64,000 bases of DNA from Okeanomitos corallinicola TIOX110 (GCF_038050375.1 NZ_CP150886.1:1343318-1407317), one strand, 5' to 3'; counted from the stretch's first letter, positions 17,901 through 26,730 are shown. Translations and numbers: made by a program. The notes: a model not told the origin generated them from the letters alone.

Positions 17901-18331
17901 TGAGATAGGAATCTATAGGACTCCTATTTGAATTTTGATAGCTTGCGTGGCGTAGCCATACAAAATTAGGTATTGTAGGGTGTGTTAGAACTGAGTTCGT
18001 AACGCACCATTATTCAGGGTTTGGTGCTATTGAATCTGTTGCAATTAAGTGATGATATAGGAATCTATAGGACTCCTATTTGAATTTTGATAGCTTGCGT
18101 GGCGTAGCCATACAAAATTAGGTATTGTAGGGTGTGTTAGAACTGAGTTCGTAACGCACCATTATTCAGGGTTTGGTGCTATTAAATCTGTTGCAATTAA
18201 GTGATGAGATAGGAATCTATAGGACTCCTATTTGAATTTTGATAGCTTGCGTGGCGTAGCCATACAAAATTAGGTATTGTAGGGTGTGTTAGAACTGAGT
18301 TCGTAACGCACCATTATTCAGGGTTTGGTGC
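17881..18331. repeat. Three tandem copies of a 152-bp unit, including the kinase 3' end
   Basis: Copies start at 17881, 18033 and 18185 and are almost identical (differences such as GATGAGAT/GATGATAT). The first ~20 bp of the unit are the last codons and stop of the kinase gene, so copies 2 and 3 carry a duplicated gene end. Each contains a hairpin GGGTGTGTTA.../TAACGCACC and the dispersed motif GCGTGGCGTAGCCATA. Confidence 0.95.
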
Positions 18332-18366
18332 GTTACGCTGACGCTAACACACCCTACGTACTACGT

Positions 18367-18406
18367 ACTATTTGAATTTTGATAGCTTGCGTGGCGTAGC
18401 CATACA
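18367..18406. repeat. Partial fourth copy of the inner part of the 152-bp unit
   Basis: 40 bp from CTATTTGAATTTTG to GTAGCCATACAA match an internal segment of the unit. They follow a CGTTACGCTGACGCTAACAC palindromic stretch. This suggests stepwise growth or rearrangement of the array. Confidence 0.75.
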
Positions 18407-18470
18407 ATACTATTTAAAGTAGGTTTTGCGTAAGTCCTGATTTGTTGTCTGAATTTGATTAAAAAACCTC

Positions 18471-18498
18471 TTGACATTTTTCTAATTTAGGTTATGAT
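18471..18498 (+). promoter_or_regulatory. Orphan sigma-70-type promoter
   Basis: TTGACA (18471-18476), a 16-bp spacer and TATGAT (18493-18498) face rightwards into 170 bp with no gene before a convergent one. One frame downstream reads about 40 residues to a stop at 18676-18678 without a start codon or recognisable family. It may be a relic promoter, or may drive a small RNA or an antisense transcript of the TPR protease gene. Confidence 0.45.
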
Positions 18499-18666
18499 TA
18501 AGTTATAGTCGGAATCTGTGTCGCCAGATATTCGCACCTTTGGGATTGATGGGATGGAAGAAAACCAATTGATATCAAAAATGCCCAAAAATTCATCAAC
18601 ATCATCAAAATAAAACATCCTGTACTGCGACATCGCTCAGTAACCATAAATCCCGATCTGAAATTA

Positions 18667-20268
18667 TCATCGTTGTTGTAATTCTCTGATTCTATTTAAA
18701 GCATCTTGGTAATCTGAACTTTTACCCTGTTGTTGATACAATTTTGCAGCTTGTCGAAAGTCAGATATTGCTGTTTCATGTTTTCCTAAATTCCTATATG
18801 AAAGTCCCCGGTTGTAGTAGGCATCAGCATAGTTAGGATTAATTTTAATAGCTTGATTATAATCTGCGATCGCTTTTTGATAATCTTTTAAATCATAACG
18901 TGCAATTCCCCGGTTGTTGTAGGCTAAATCAAAGTTAGGATTAATTTTAATAGCTTGATTATAATCTGCGATCGCTTTTTGATAATCTTTTAAATTATAA
19001 CGTGCAAATCCCCGGTTGTTGTAGGCTTCAGCATAGTTAGGATTAATTTTAATAGCTTGATTATAATCTGCGATCGCTTTTTGATAATCTTTTAAATTAC
19101 GATGTGCAACTCCCCGGTTGTTGTAGGCTTCAGCATAGTTAGGATTAATTTTAATAGCTTGATTATAATCTGCGATCGCTTTTTGATAATCTTTTAAATC
19201 ATAACGTGCAACTCCCCGGTTATTGTAGGCATCAGCATAGTTAGGATTAAGTTTAATAGCTTGATTATAATCTGCGATCGCTTTTTGATAATCTTTTAAA
19301 TTACGATGTGCAATTCCCCGGTTGTAGTAGGCTTTAGCATAGTTAGGATTAATTTTAATAGCTTGATTATAATCTGCGATCTCTTTTTGATAATCTTTTA
19401 ACTTAGAATATGTAGCACCACGATATAATAAAGCCTCGGTGTTATTAGGATTTAGATTAAGAACTCGATTATAAGCTAATATAGCCCCTTGATAATCTCC
19501 CTTGCCATACTTTTCTCCAGCTAAAGCAAAATAATCATCAGCAGTAAACTTAGAAGGTGTCGGACGAATTATGGGGGTTTTAGTATTTCCTGCTGCTAGT
19601 TGCAAATAAAAATTAATGGGAACACCAGCATATCTATCTAACTTGTTATTATCATATTCATCCTCACCCCTACCATGAATACCTATCAACTCTCCCTGCT
19701 GGTTTAACACAGGTCCCCCACTCATCCCTTTGAGAGTTGGATTAGTATAAATTAAATTATAACCACCATCCACAGTTACCTGTTTAGCATTTGCAGAAAC
19801 TTGCCCATCTAAACAGTCATACAAAGGTACAGTAATATTGGCAGTTTTGGGACGAAAACCACCGACATAAACATTATCCCGACGTTTCACTCCATCAGAA
19901 TTCCCCAATTTAGCAACTTGATAATTGTTATTACTCCTAAATTTTACCTCTGCTAAATCTATATCAGATTTCAAAGGTTTAACACTCTGCACATTGAGGG
20001 GGTAACGTTGGCCATCATGGGTGACAATAGAGTATTTTAAGTCAGTATTTTTGAAATTATGAAAAGAAGTGAGAACAGTATAAAGATTTCCTTCTTGTTT
20101 GATTAAAGTTCCCGAACCTGAGTTTTTACCGTTATCTATTAAAACTGTGATTTTTTCCCCAATTTCATCTATTTTTTTATCGCAGGATAAACCCTGTGCT
20201 GTCGCTGGTTGAGTCAGGGTAACAGATGTGAGGATAAATAAGGTGGGGATAGTGTATTTATATTGCAT
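18667..20268 (-). CDS. Secreted trypsin-like serine protease with C-terminal TPR array
   Basis: 533 aa. A signal peptide (about 1-24, ending TATAQ) is followed by a chymotrypsin-fold domain (about 30-220) with a His in LTSFHNF, an Asp in SDIDLAEV and the nucleophile in GMSGGPVLN. Then come about nine tetratricopeptide repeats (245-525), of which six are nearly identical (DYQKAIADYNQAIKINPNY). Presumably it acts in the periplasm, with the TPR array binding protein partners. It lies near a second trypsin-like gene and a COP23 gene. All three catalytic residues seem present, so an active enzyme is plausible. Confidence 0.9.
   Translation of the reverse strand: MQYKYTIPTLFILTSVTLTQPATAQGLSCDKKIDEIGEKITVLIDNGKNSGSGTLIKQEGNLYTVLTSFHNFKNTDLKYSIVTHDGQRYPLNVQSVKPLKSDIDLAEVKFRSNNNYQVAKLGNSDGVKRRDNVYVGGFRPKTANITVPLYDCLDGQVSANAKQVTVDGGYNLIYTNPTLKGMSGGPVLNQQGELIGIHGRGEDEYDNNKLDRYAGVPINFYLQLAAGNTKTPIIRPTPSKFTADDYFALAGEKYGKGDYQGAILAYNRVLNLNPNNTEALLYRGATYSKLKDYQKEIADYNQAIKINPNYAKAYYNRGIAHRNLKDYQKAIADYNQAIKLNPNYADAYNNRGVARYDLKDYQKAIADYNQAIKINPNYAEAYNNRGVAHRNLKDYQKAIADYNQAIKINPNYAEAYNNRGFARYNLKDYQKAIADYNQAIKINPNFDLAYNNRGIARYDLKDYQKAIADYNQAIKINPNYADAYYNRGLSYRNLGKHETAISDFRQAAKLYQQQGKSSDYQDALNRIRELQQR
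18800..19430 (-). repeat. Near-identical 102-bp TPR-coding tandem repeats with phased HIP1 sites
   Basis: The 102-bp (34-codon) unit repeats at least six times. GCGATCGC occurs once per unit at 18866, 18968, 19070, 19172 and 19274, and the next unit has GCGATCTC at 19376. DNA identity exceeds what protein selection requires, which points to recent duplication or gene conversion. Confidence 0.92.
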
Positions 20269-20455
20269 AATAATATTTGTCTGAATCAGGATTTCCTGGA
20301 TTTAAGGATGTACAGGATGTAATTTTTAAATTGCTGGTTTTCATTTGGGTGAAATTGAAAGATTAAATTTTGTCAGAAAAATTATTTTAACCATGGCCAA
20401 AAATTATGTAAGAATCTGGACGATAACAATTACCAGATTCGGAGAATAATATACC

Positions 20456-21301
20456 TTGTCCTACGATAACACGTGTAAGTACCTAGCTGAAACCTATCCT
20501 CAAGATTTTGCTAAATGGTTACTCTCCTCTGATACATCAGAAGTAGAAATCTTGAAAACCGAACTTAACTTAGAACCCATTCGTGCAGATGCGTTAATTT
20601 TCTTGAAAGTCGGTAATAAAATTTTACATTTAGAATTTCAAACCACACCAAAATCTAAAACACCCCTTGATTTTCGGATGTTGGATTATTACACTCGTTT
20701 GAAACGTCAATATTGGTGTGATATTTACCAAGTGGTGATTTTTCTCCAACCTACCACTTCAGATATCGTGTTTAATAATCAATATGTGGACACCAACACT
20801 ATCCACAAATACAGAGTCATCAGAATGTGGGAAGAAGAACCAGCACCTTTACTAAATAACCCCGCACTCTTACCTTTAGCAACTTTAGCAAAAACCAACT
20901 CACCAGAAAATCTGTTAACCCAAGTTGCTGATGCTGTAGATATGATTGAATCTAGAACAGCACGAGAAAATATTTCTGTTTGTACACAGCTTTTAGCTGG
21001 TTTACGGTTTGATAGAGGTTTGCTTAAACAACTATTTCGGGAGGATATTATGGAAGAATCAGTAATTTATCAGGATATTCTGCTAAAAGGTGAAGAACGG
21101 GGTTTACTCAAAGGTAAAAAAAGAGAAGCACTCGATTTAATTCTCCGTCTGTTAAAACGTCGTTTTGGTAATATTCCTGTGAGGATAGAAGAAAAACTTC
21201 CCAATTTAGCATTAACCCAATTGGAAGATTTAGCGGAAGAATTGTTAGATTTTTCCCAGCTAGATGATTTGGTTAATTATATGGCCAATATTCCTGAGTA
21301 A
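20456..21301 (+). CDS. Rpn-family (PD-(D/E)XK) nuclease/transposase-like protein with DUF4351
   Basis: 281 aa. The N-terminus is SYDNTCKYLAETYPQDFAKWLL, followed by the nuclease-core region (ADALIFLKVGNKILHLEFQTT, with the D and E-x-Q residues of the Rpn/YhgA-like fold). A C-terminal DUF4351 follows (LDLILRLLKRRFGNIP to LDDLVNYM). Members are recombination-promoting nuclease-like proteins, common and variable in number in cyanobacteria. The start is TTG: an in-frame stop lies three codons upstream, and GGAG precedes it at 20441. The gene looks intact. Confidence 0.88.
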   Translation: MSYDNTCKYLAETYPQDFAKWLLSSDTSEVEILKTELNLEPIRADALIFLKVGNKILHLEFQTTPKSKTPLDFRMLDYYTRLKRQYWCDIYQVVIFLQPTTSDIVFNNQYVDTNTIHKYRVIRMWEEEPAPLLNNPALLPLATLAKTNSPENLLTQVADAVDMIESRTARENISVCTQLLAGLRFDRGLLKQLFREDIMEESVIYQDILLKGEERGLLKGKKREALDLILRLLKRRFGNIPVRIEEKLPNLALTQLEDLAEELLDFSQLDDLVNYMANIPE

Positions 21302-21335
21302 TTATCTCACGCAAAGACGCAAAGACGCAAAGGGT

Positions 21336-22103
21336 TTATTTTTTGTCGTTGGGTTTTAGTTTGTTTATGGGTACTGCCCAACTTAGACGAATTATTTTTT
21401 GATGTAATGTGTCCGCTGCTGGTGTACCATCTATAAAAATAGAGGGAACATCCCAAATTGGGTAAGCGTGCATTCCGTTGACACCGACTAACTCACCCTG
21501 TTGATTTAATAATGCTCCCCCGCTCATACCTTTATCTAGTTGGTTGGTGTATCCTATTTGATATCCTTTTTCTAAGGCTTTATCTAAAATTAAGGCTATT
21601 TTCCCGGTGGTGAGTGTAAATTCTTCGACTTCGCTATTTTCTTGGTTGATGGGAAAACCAACTACAAATACCTCATCTCCGGTTTTGGGTTTGTCTCCAA
21701 TAACCGCAACTGCATAATTTTCATTGCTGGAAAATTCCAACATTGCTAAATCATACTTTTCTAAATCAGGATTTTTTAATACTTCGGCTTGATGCACTTT
21801 CCCATCTGGAGTTACTATTTGATAAGGTGGTTCGTCTGCTGCTAACACATGAGCATTGGTTAATATCCTATAAATATTATCTGTTCGCTTCAGTAAAATT
21901 CCAGAACCCAAAAACTGCGTTGATATCACTTTCACAGTAATATCTTTCCCTCGTTGTTTTATCTGCGGTGGGGAAAATATGGTTTTGGGTTTATCCAGAT
22001 GGGAATTTTCAGCATAAACTGTCAAATTTGCAGATGAAGCTGAAAGCAACAAAGATAAACCACTAATACAAGTAATTAATTTGATAATGTTAAAATCAAG
22101 CAA
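21336..22103 (-). CDS. Secreted trypsin-like serine protease
   Basis: 255 aa with a signal segment (about 1-30). The chymotrypsin fold has His in LTNAHVL, Asp in EKYDLAMLEF and nucleophile in KGMSGGALLN. It shares the domain but not the TPR array of the protein at 18667. The start is TTG, as no in-frame ATG precedes the signal segment; the Shine-Dalgarno is weak. It follows the COP23 gene by 22 bp on the same strand, so the two are probably co-transcribed. The target is unknown. Confidence 0.88.
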   Translation of the reverse strand: MLDFNIIKLITCISGLSLLLSASSANLTVYAENSHLDKPKTIFSPPQIKQRGKDITVKVISTQFLGSGILLKRTDNIYRILTNAHVLAADEPPYQIVTPDGKVHQAEVLKNPDLEKYDLAMLEFSSNENYAVAVIGDKPKTGDEVFVVGFPINQENSEVEEFTLTTGKIALILDKALEKGYQIGYTNQLDKGMSGGALLNQQGELVGVNGMHAYPIWDVPSIFIDGTPAADTLHQKIIRLSWAVPINKLKPNDKK

Positions 22104-22125
22104 TTTGCAAAAAGGTGATAGTTTT

Positions 22126-22644
22126 TTACTCAGCTGCTAAATTATCCAAATAGATATCAAAATTAAACATGATATGATCAGGATCACTATTTTGAGTGAT
22201 AATTTCACCAGATGCTAAAGCATTGCGATTAAATAGTCTATTAGCTACGGTTTTTGCCTTTGCACCCCGTTTGAGAGTAAATAGTAAATTTCTGCTGTTA
22301 CAGACTATATTAGAGTTGCTTCCAGCACAAATAACAGGTTCACTATTGAGTGTACCCGTAGCAATTCTTTTTAGAGTTCCGTTATCATAACTTCTCTGAA
22401 ATCTCGATGAGACTGTAGTACAGCGGTATTTAAGATTATAAGGTTTAGGAAAATCTGTAGAAGTCCAACCCATCACCTTATATCTTCTCCCATCTTCCGT
22501 CCGCGCAAAGGTAAAATATTCACCACCTAGTACAGCACAGTAAAACTTAGTACCTCCAGCATAACTAGGTTCACTGATACTCAAAGTAGTAGCTAAAGCC
22601 AGTAAACACCCAGAAATAAAAGTTGTGAATAGTTTATTTTTCAT
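22126..22644 (-). CDS. COP23-domain secreted protein
   Basis: 172 aa. A signal peptide (about 1-29, ending SYAG) precedes a COP23-like domain with the family's pattern: FYC near the start, ARTxDGRRYKVMGW, YRCTTVSSRFQ, a short NGTLKRIATG strand, PVICAGS, then LLFTLKRG. Four to five cysteines could form disulfides. COP23 was first described as a circadian-oscillating, membrane-associated protein of a unicellular cyanobacterium; its function is unknown. It is the first gene of a likely two-gene operon with the trypsin-like protease. Confidence 0.82.
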   Translation of the reverse strand: MKNKLFTTFISGCLLALATTLSISEPSYAGGTKFYCAVLGGEYFTFARTEDGRRYKVMGWTSTDFPKPYNLKYRCTTVSSRFQRSYDNGTLKRIATGTLNSEPVICAGSNSNIVCNSRNLLFTLKRGAKAKTVANRLFNRNALASGEIITQNSDPDHIMFNFDIYLDNLAAE

Positions 22645-22759
22645 TTTCAGCTTTATTTTTAACAGTAATTTTTATACTCTAATTTAACAATCTCTTCTTC
22701 TCTTACTTAGCGCCTTTGCTCCTTAGCGTCTTTGCGCGAAACTACCCCTATAGTATAAA

Positions 22760-23557
22760 TTAGTAAGACTGCAAAAACAAGACTTGTACATTATCAAGAT
22801 ATCTCATCTGTAATTGCTTTTGTGCATTACCGCTATTTACAGCAATTTCTACCCACCCGTGACTACCAACCAAAGCTAAAACTTCCCCCATTTTCACATC
22901 ACTGTAAGTAGTACATCCTGGGATAGTTAAATTATTAACTTTTACATACCAGGGTTTACTCTCTACACAACTTGCAGGAATATTAGTGACTAAATTACCA
23001 AAGTGATCTATATATTGAATACAACCCTCTACACCATTGGTTTTTCTTTGACATTCACCAATATTTAACCTAATCAAAGTTTCAGGATTGATTTGATTTC
23101 CTAACTCTTGCAGAGATACACCACTAGCTAAATGTGCTGCGACTGATGCGAAAATATCTCTACCGTGAAAAGTGCTGCTAGGTTGAGATTTCCGCCAATA
23201 TTTATAATTATTTAATTCTACTGCTGCGATAATCGGATGTTGTGAAAAAATACCACTAAAAATACCGTTATCGGGTCCGACAAGATAACCTTGAGCTAAT
23301 TGTACTGCGATCGCTCTCCTTTTACTACCAACTCCCGGATCTACCACAGCTAAATGTACGGTACCATCGGAAAAATAAGGATAAGCATTCATCAAGCAAA
23401 ACCTACCTGCGGTAACATTTTGTGGTGTAATCTGGTGTGTTAAATCTATTAAATTCAAATTTGGGTTAATTTGAGAAATTACACCTTTCATTACCCCAAC
23501 ATATACATCATTATTACCAAAATCACTCAATAAAGTTATAATTCTTGACTTATTCAT
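22760..23557 (-). CDS. SAM hydroxide adenosyltransferase (DUF62 / SAM chlorinase-fluorinase family)
   Basis: 265 aa, resembling enzymes that split S-adenosylmethionine to adenosine and methionine using hydroxide. The N-terminal ITLLSDFGNNDVYVGVMKG, the DPGVGSxRR segment and the C-terminal YIDHFGNLVTNI are diagnostic. The physiological role of the family is unsettled. It starts with ATG at 23557. gatC lies 86 bp upstream on the same strand, with a palindromic repeat between. Confidence 0.9.
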   Translation of the reverse strand: MNKSRIITLLSDFGNNDVYVGVMKGVISQINPNLNLIDLTHQITPQNVTAGRFCLMNAYPYFSDGTVHLAVVDPGVGSKRRAIAVQLAQGYLVGPDNGIFSGIFSQHPIIAAVELNNYKYWRKSQPSSTFHGRDIFASVAAHLASGVSLQELGNQINPETLIRLNIGECQRKTNGVEGCIQYIDHFGNLVTNIPASCVESKPWYVKVNNLTIPGCTTYSDVKMGEVLALVGSHGWVEIAVNSGNAQKQLQMRYLDNVQVLFLQSY

Positions 23558-23584
23558 TTAATTACTAATTTATAAAAATAAAAG

Positions 23585-23632
23585 TAGGGTGCGTTAGGTA
23601 GCGTAATGCACAAACTAACTTACACCCTACAT
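23585..23632. repeat. Dispersed palindromic repeat (GTAGGGTG...CACCCTAC)
   Basis: GTAGGGTGCGTTA pairs with TAATGCAC and a second arm CACCCTAC near 23623-23630. It is the same family as 5036-5072 and the hairpins at 17.9-18.4 kb. Confidence 0.6.
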
Positions 23633-23643
23633 AAAAAACTGAT

Positions 23644-23934
23644 TTAATCAGCATTGAGGATTTTAGGAACTTTGAAGAAATCACCTTCCTGTTCAGGTGC
23701 GCTGCTGAGAATCGCTTCCCGTTCAGGATAAGGTTGTAAATTATCCTCTCTGGTTACATTACTAACATCAATAGCTCTAGTTGTCGGTGCTACATCAGTA
23801 ACATCAAGTTCACTCAACTGCTCGATGTAATCCAGAATATCACTAAGTTGGTTAGAAAATTTCTCCTCTTCCTCTGGTGTCAATTCTAACCGAGCAAGAT
23901 TAGCTACTTTGTGGACTTGTTCACGATCTATCAT
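23644..23934 (-). CDS. gatC: Aspartyl/glutamyl-tRNA amidotransferase subunit C
   Basis: A 96-aa small subunit of GatCAB, which makes Gln-tRNA(Gln) by transamidation of Glu-tRNA. It begins [25 protein letters not shown], followed by [15 protein letters not shown] and [13 protein letters not shown], and ends in the usual FFKVPKIL. gatA and gatB are not in the window. Confidence 0.95.
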   Translation of the reverse strand: MIDREQVHKVANLARLELTPEEEEKFSNQLSDILDYIEQLSELDVTDVAPTTRAIDVSNVTREDNLQPYPEREAILSSAPEQEGDFFKVPKILNAD

Positions 23935-23945
23935 AGATTAATTAT

Positions 23946-23988
23946 AGGGCATTGGGCATTGGGCATTGGGCATTGGGCATTGGGCATT
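23946..23988. repeat. Heptamer tandem repeat (GGGCATT)n
   Basis: Six consecutive GGGCATT units lie between gatC and ycf3. The same heptamer recurs at 29660-29690 and, as its complement AATGCCC, at 31350-31398. Confidence 0.9.
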
Positions 23989-24019
23989 TTTACCCAATCA
24001 CCTATTACCTATTACCAAA

Positions 24020-24541
24020 TTAAAAGAATACGTCAATTTGCGATCGCCCGGTAGTTTTTAACCAGTTTTGTGCTTCAATGTAATTATTAGGAGCAAGGCG
24101 AATTGCGCGAATCCAATAATCTGCGGCTTGGTCAAATAAAGCTTCTCCAGCGTCGTTATCTCCCTCTTCCTTAGCCTTCTCACCTTGAAAATGATAAATC
24201 ACAGCAATATTATTTAAAGCCTGGGGTAAACGAGGATTTAACTCAATGGCTTGATGATAAAATTCTAACGCTTTATCATGATCACCATTACTGGCATAAA
24301 TCAGACCCATATTATAGAGAATGTAACTCTTATCATTGGTATCTTCTTCCAACGTTAGAGCTTCCTCATAATATTCTAAAGCTTCAGCATATTCACCCTC
24401 AGCCTGGGCTGACATACCATCACGATAATATACAAATGCCTCTTTAGCTTTTTTGTTAGTTGGCAGCATTTTCAGAATAATATCTGCCATGACGGTAAAA
24501 GACTTGTCAACAAAGTTATCGTTTTTCTGTGTTCTTGGCAT
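24020..24541 (-). CDS. ycf3: Photosystem I assembly protein Ycf3
   Basis: A 173-aa TPR chaperone of the thylakoid surface, needed for PSI assembly (PsaA/PsaD handling). The N-terminus [24 protein letters not shown] is diagnostic. Three TPRs span about 35-68, 72-105 and 120-155 (for example [33 protein letters not shown]), and it ends SQIDVFF. It is transcribed in the same direction as gatC. Confidence 0.97.
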   Translation of the reverse strand: MPRTQKNDNFVDKSFTVMADIILKMLPTNKKAKEAFVYYRDGMSAQAEGEYAEALEYYEEALTLEEDTNDKSYILYNMGLIYASNGDHDKALEFYHQAIELNPRLPQALNNIAVIYHFQGEKAKEEGDNDAGEALFDQAADYWIRAIRLAPNNYIEAQNWLKTTGRSQIDVFF

Positions 24542-24590
24542 AATTGTCCATAAGGTAACTCAATTAGTAATCTAACTGATTTTTAGTGAT

Positions 24591-24804
24591 CAGGTGACAG
24601 TTGACAGTTGACAGTTGACAGGTGACAGTTGACAGTTGACAGTTGACAGGTGACAGTTGACAGTTGACAGTTGACAGTTGACAGTTGACAGTTGACAGGA
24701 GTCAGGAGTTTAGAAGAATAAAAAATTAATTTTTCTCCCCCTCTCCCCATCTCCCCCTCTCCCCATCTCCCTCTCTCCCCATCTCCCCCTCTCCCCCTCT
24801 CCCC
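24591..24804. repeat. Two adjoining short-repeat arrays
   Basis: 24591-24700 is about 15 copies of the heptamer (CAGTTGA/CAGGTGA). 24735-24804 is a C/T-rich array with a ~12-bp unit (CTCCCCATCTCC). The arrays have no spacers, so they are not CRISPR. They separate murE from ycf3, both on the minus strand. Confidence 0.95.
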
Positions 24805-24810
24805 AACTTT

Positions 24811-26301
24811 CTACACCTTACTAACGCTTCTCATCTTCAAAGCTTCCCGTGCTTGTTCCCTGTCATCAAAATGGATTTTCTCAGTACCCAGAATTTGATA
24901 ATCTTCGTGACCCTTACCTGCTAACAATACACCATCGCCAGGTTGAGCTTCCAGTATAGCAGTCCGAATTGCAGTAGCGCGATCGCCAATTACCATAGGT
25001 TTAACTCTATCAGGAATCCCCGCCAAAATATCCTCTAAAATCTTATCAGGGTTTTCCGTCCGGGGATTATCAGAAGTCACCACCGCAATATCAGCCAATT
25101 CTGCGGCAATTTTACCCATTTTCGGGCGTTTTGTCCTATCTCTATCCCCTCCACAACCAAACACACAAATCATTCTACCCGGTATAAAAGGACGAGCAGC
25201 TTTCAGTAAATTTTCTAAGCTATCAGGAGTATGGGCATAATCTACAATCACGCTCACATCTTGCTTATCGCTAATTTGCACCCGTTCCATCCTGCCAGGA
25301 ACACCAGGAAAATCAAGTATAGATTTTGCCACAACTTGTAAATCTACACCCAAATGTAAAACTGCACCTACAGCAGCTAAAAGATTTTCTAAATTATATT
25401 GTCCCACCAGAGGAGAAGTAAAAGCCACATCACCTTGAGGACTATGTAAAATACCACTCACACCATTGGGATGATAACTTAAACCACTCATCCAGAAATC
25501 GGCATGATTATCATTAACACTATAAGTCCAAACTTTATCTTTACCGAACCCAACAATTAAACGCTGACCATATTCATCATCAGCATTAATAATGGCCCTA
25601 CCTTGCAAATAATCAGGACTAAACAACAAAGCCTTAGCCCCAAAATAATCTTCCATATCCTTGTGATAGTCAAGGTGATCTTGGGTAAGATTAGTAAACA
25701 CAGACACTGCAAACGGACAACCCAAAACCCTATCCTGTGCTAAAGCATGGGAACTGACCTCCATTACTCCAAACTCAGACCCAGCATCAACCGCTTGGGC
25801 CAAATTTTGCTGTAAGTCCACCGGAAAAGGAGTAGTAAAAGCCGCAGTTTCAGAAAAACCAGGCCAGCGAGTATAAAGAGTTCCTAACAAAGCCGTCGCT
25901 AAATTAGCTTTTGTGAGAAAATATTCAATCAGGTGGGTAGTTGTGGTTTTACCGTTCGTGCCGGTAACACCCACCATCTTTAATTTTTGACCAGGATAAC
26001 CATAAAAAGCAGCAGCAATTTGAGCGCAGACCTTATTCATATTACTGCTACTAACTACCACATCTGCGGAGGAAGGAGGCTTTTTAGTCATAGCTTCTGG
26101 GGAGACAATAGCAGCAACCGCACCAGCAGCTAAAGCACTAGGCCAGAACTCACCCCCATCAACCCTAGTTCCAGGGATACCAATAAACAAATCTCCCACA
26201 CCGCAAGCATGGGAATTAGTTTTAATACCCTTTACCTCCACATCCTCAATATTCGAGTATTCCAAACCATCAACAACCGCTAACAATTCCCGTAATTTCA
26301 T
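24811..26301 (-). CDS. murE: UDP-MurNAc-tripeptide synthetase (meso-DAP adding) MurE
   Basis: 496 aa. It adds meso-diaminopimelate to UDP-MurNAc-L-Ala-D-Glu in peptidoglycan synthesis. The P-loop is GVTGTNGKTTTTHL (about 107-120). The central ligase domain contains the MEVSSHAL motif, and the DNPR motif (SDNPRTENP) is specific for meso-DAP rather than lysine. I chose ATG 26301, with GAGG eight bases upstream, over GTG 26310, which lies in the Shine-Dalgarno. The glutaredoxin-like gene lies just upstream on the same strand (33-bp gap). Confidence 0.97.
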   Translation of the reverse strand: MKLRELLAVVDGLEYSNIEDVEVKGIKTNSHACGVGDLFIGIPGTRVDGGEFWPSALAAGAVAAIVSPEAMTKKPPSSADVVVSSSNMNKVCAQIAAAFYGYPGQKLKMVGVTGTNGKTTTTHLIEYFLTKANLATALLGTLYTRWPGFSETAAFTTPFPVDLQQNLAQAVDAGSEFGVMEVSSHALAQDRVLGCPFAVSVFTNLTQDHLDYHKDMEDYFGAKALLFSPDYLQGRAIINADDEYGQRLIVGFGKDKVWTYSVNDNHADFWMSGLSYHPNGVSGILHSPQGDVAFTSPLVGQYNLENLLAAVGAVLHLGVDLQVVAKSILDFPGVPGRMERVQISDKQDVSVIVDYAHTPDSLENLLKAARPFIPGRMICVFGCGGDRDRTKRPKMGKIAAELADIAVVTSDNPRTENPDKILEDILAGIPDRVKPMVIGDRATAIRTAILEAQPGDGVLLAGKGHEDYQILGTEKIHFDDREQAREALKMRSVSKV

Positions 26302-26333
26302 ATATCCCACCTCAACACAAGATTACCTTGCGC

Positions 26334-26642
26334 TTATTCTGCATTATTTTTTTCTGGATTGGGAAGATATTTTAATAGTAATTGTTCCAATTGCTTAACA
26401 TTTGCACGAGGAGAAGGACGGGGTATAGGTTGCAACTCTTGTATATTCTCTGTGTCCTCTGTGTCTCTGCGGTTCGATAAAAACAAAACCGGAATTTCAT
26501 ACTGATAAGCATTAAACCAATCTTCACGGGTAGTTATATCCCGGATTTCCAAATCAAAAGAAATACTCGTGATTTGTTCTAGTTTTTCTTGTAAACCTTC
26601 ACAGAGATGACAACCGGGTTTACTGTAGAGGATTAATTGCAT
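26334..26642 (-). CDS. Glutaredoxin-family thiol protein
   Basis: 102 aa with the thioredoxin-fold start QLILYSKPGCHLCEGL (redox CxxC at Cys11 and Cys14) and the cis-Pro region YEIPVLFLSNR. It is the DUF836-type short glutaredoxin. It probably reduces disulfides in the cytoplasm. The linker contains an Asp/Thr/Glu-rich stretch (RRDTEDTENIQE) whose DNA resembles the dispersed CTCTGTGTCCTCTGTGTCTC repeat, suggesting repeat insertion into the gene. Confidence 0.82.
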   Translation of the reverse strand: MQLILYSKPGCHLCEGLQEKLEQITSISFDLEIRDITTREDWFNAYQYEIPVLFLSNRRDTEDTENIQELQPIPRPSPRANVKQLEQLLLKYLPNPEKNNAE

Positions 26643-26730
26643 AATGTTAGTAGTTCTTTCATTATTGTAGAGGCAGGTGTGCTAACTGTGCTATAATAAC
26701 AAAAAATCTATATTTAAATGGTAACTAATA

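Noticed and set aside
24591-24804. Repeat arrays that could be taken for CRISPR
   Set aside because: Units are 7 and ~12 bp, contiguous, with no spacers and no cas genes nearby; they are ordinary short tandem repeats.
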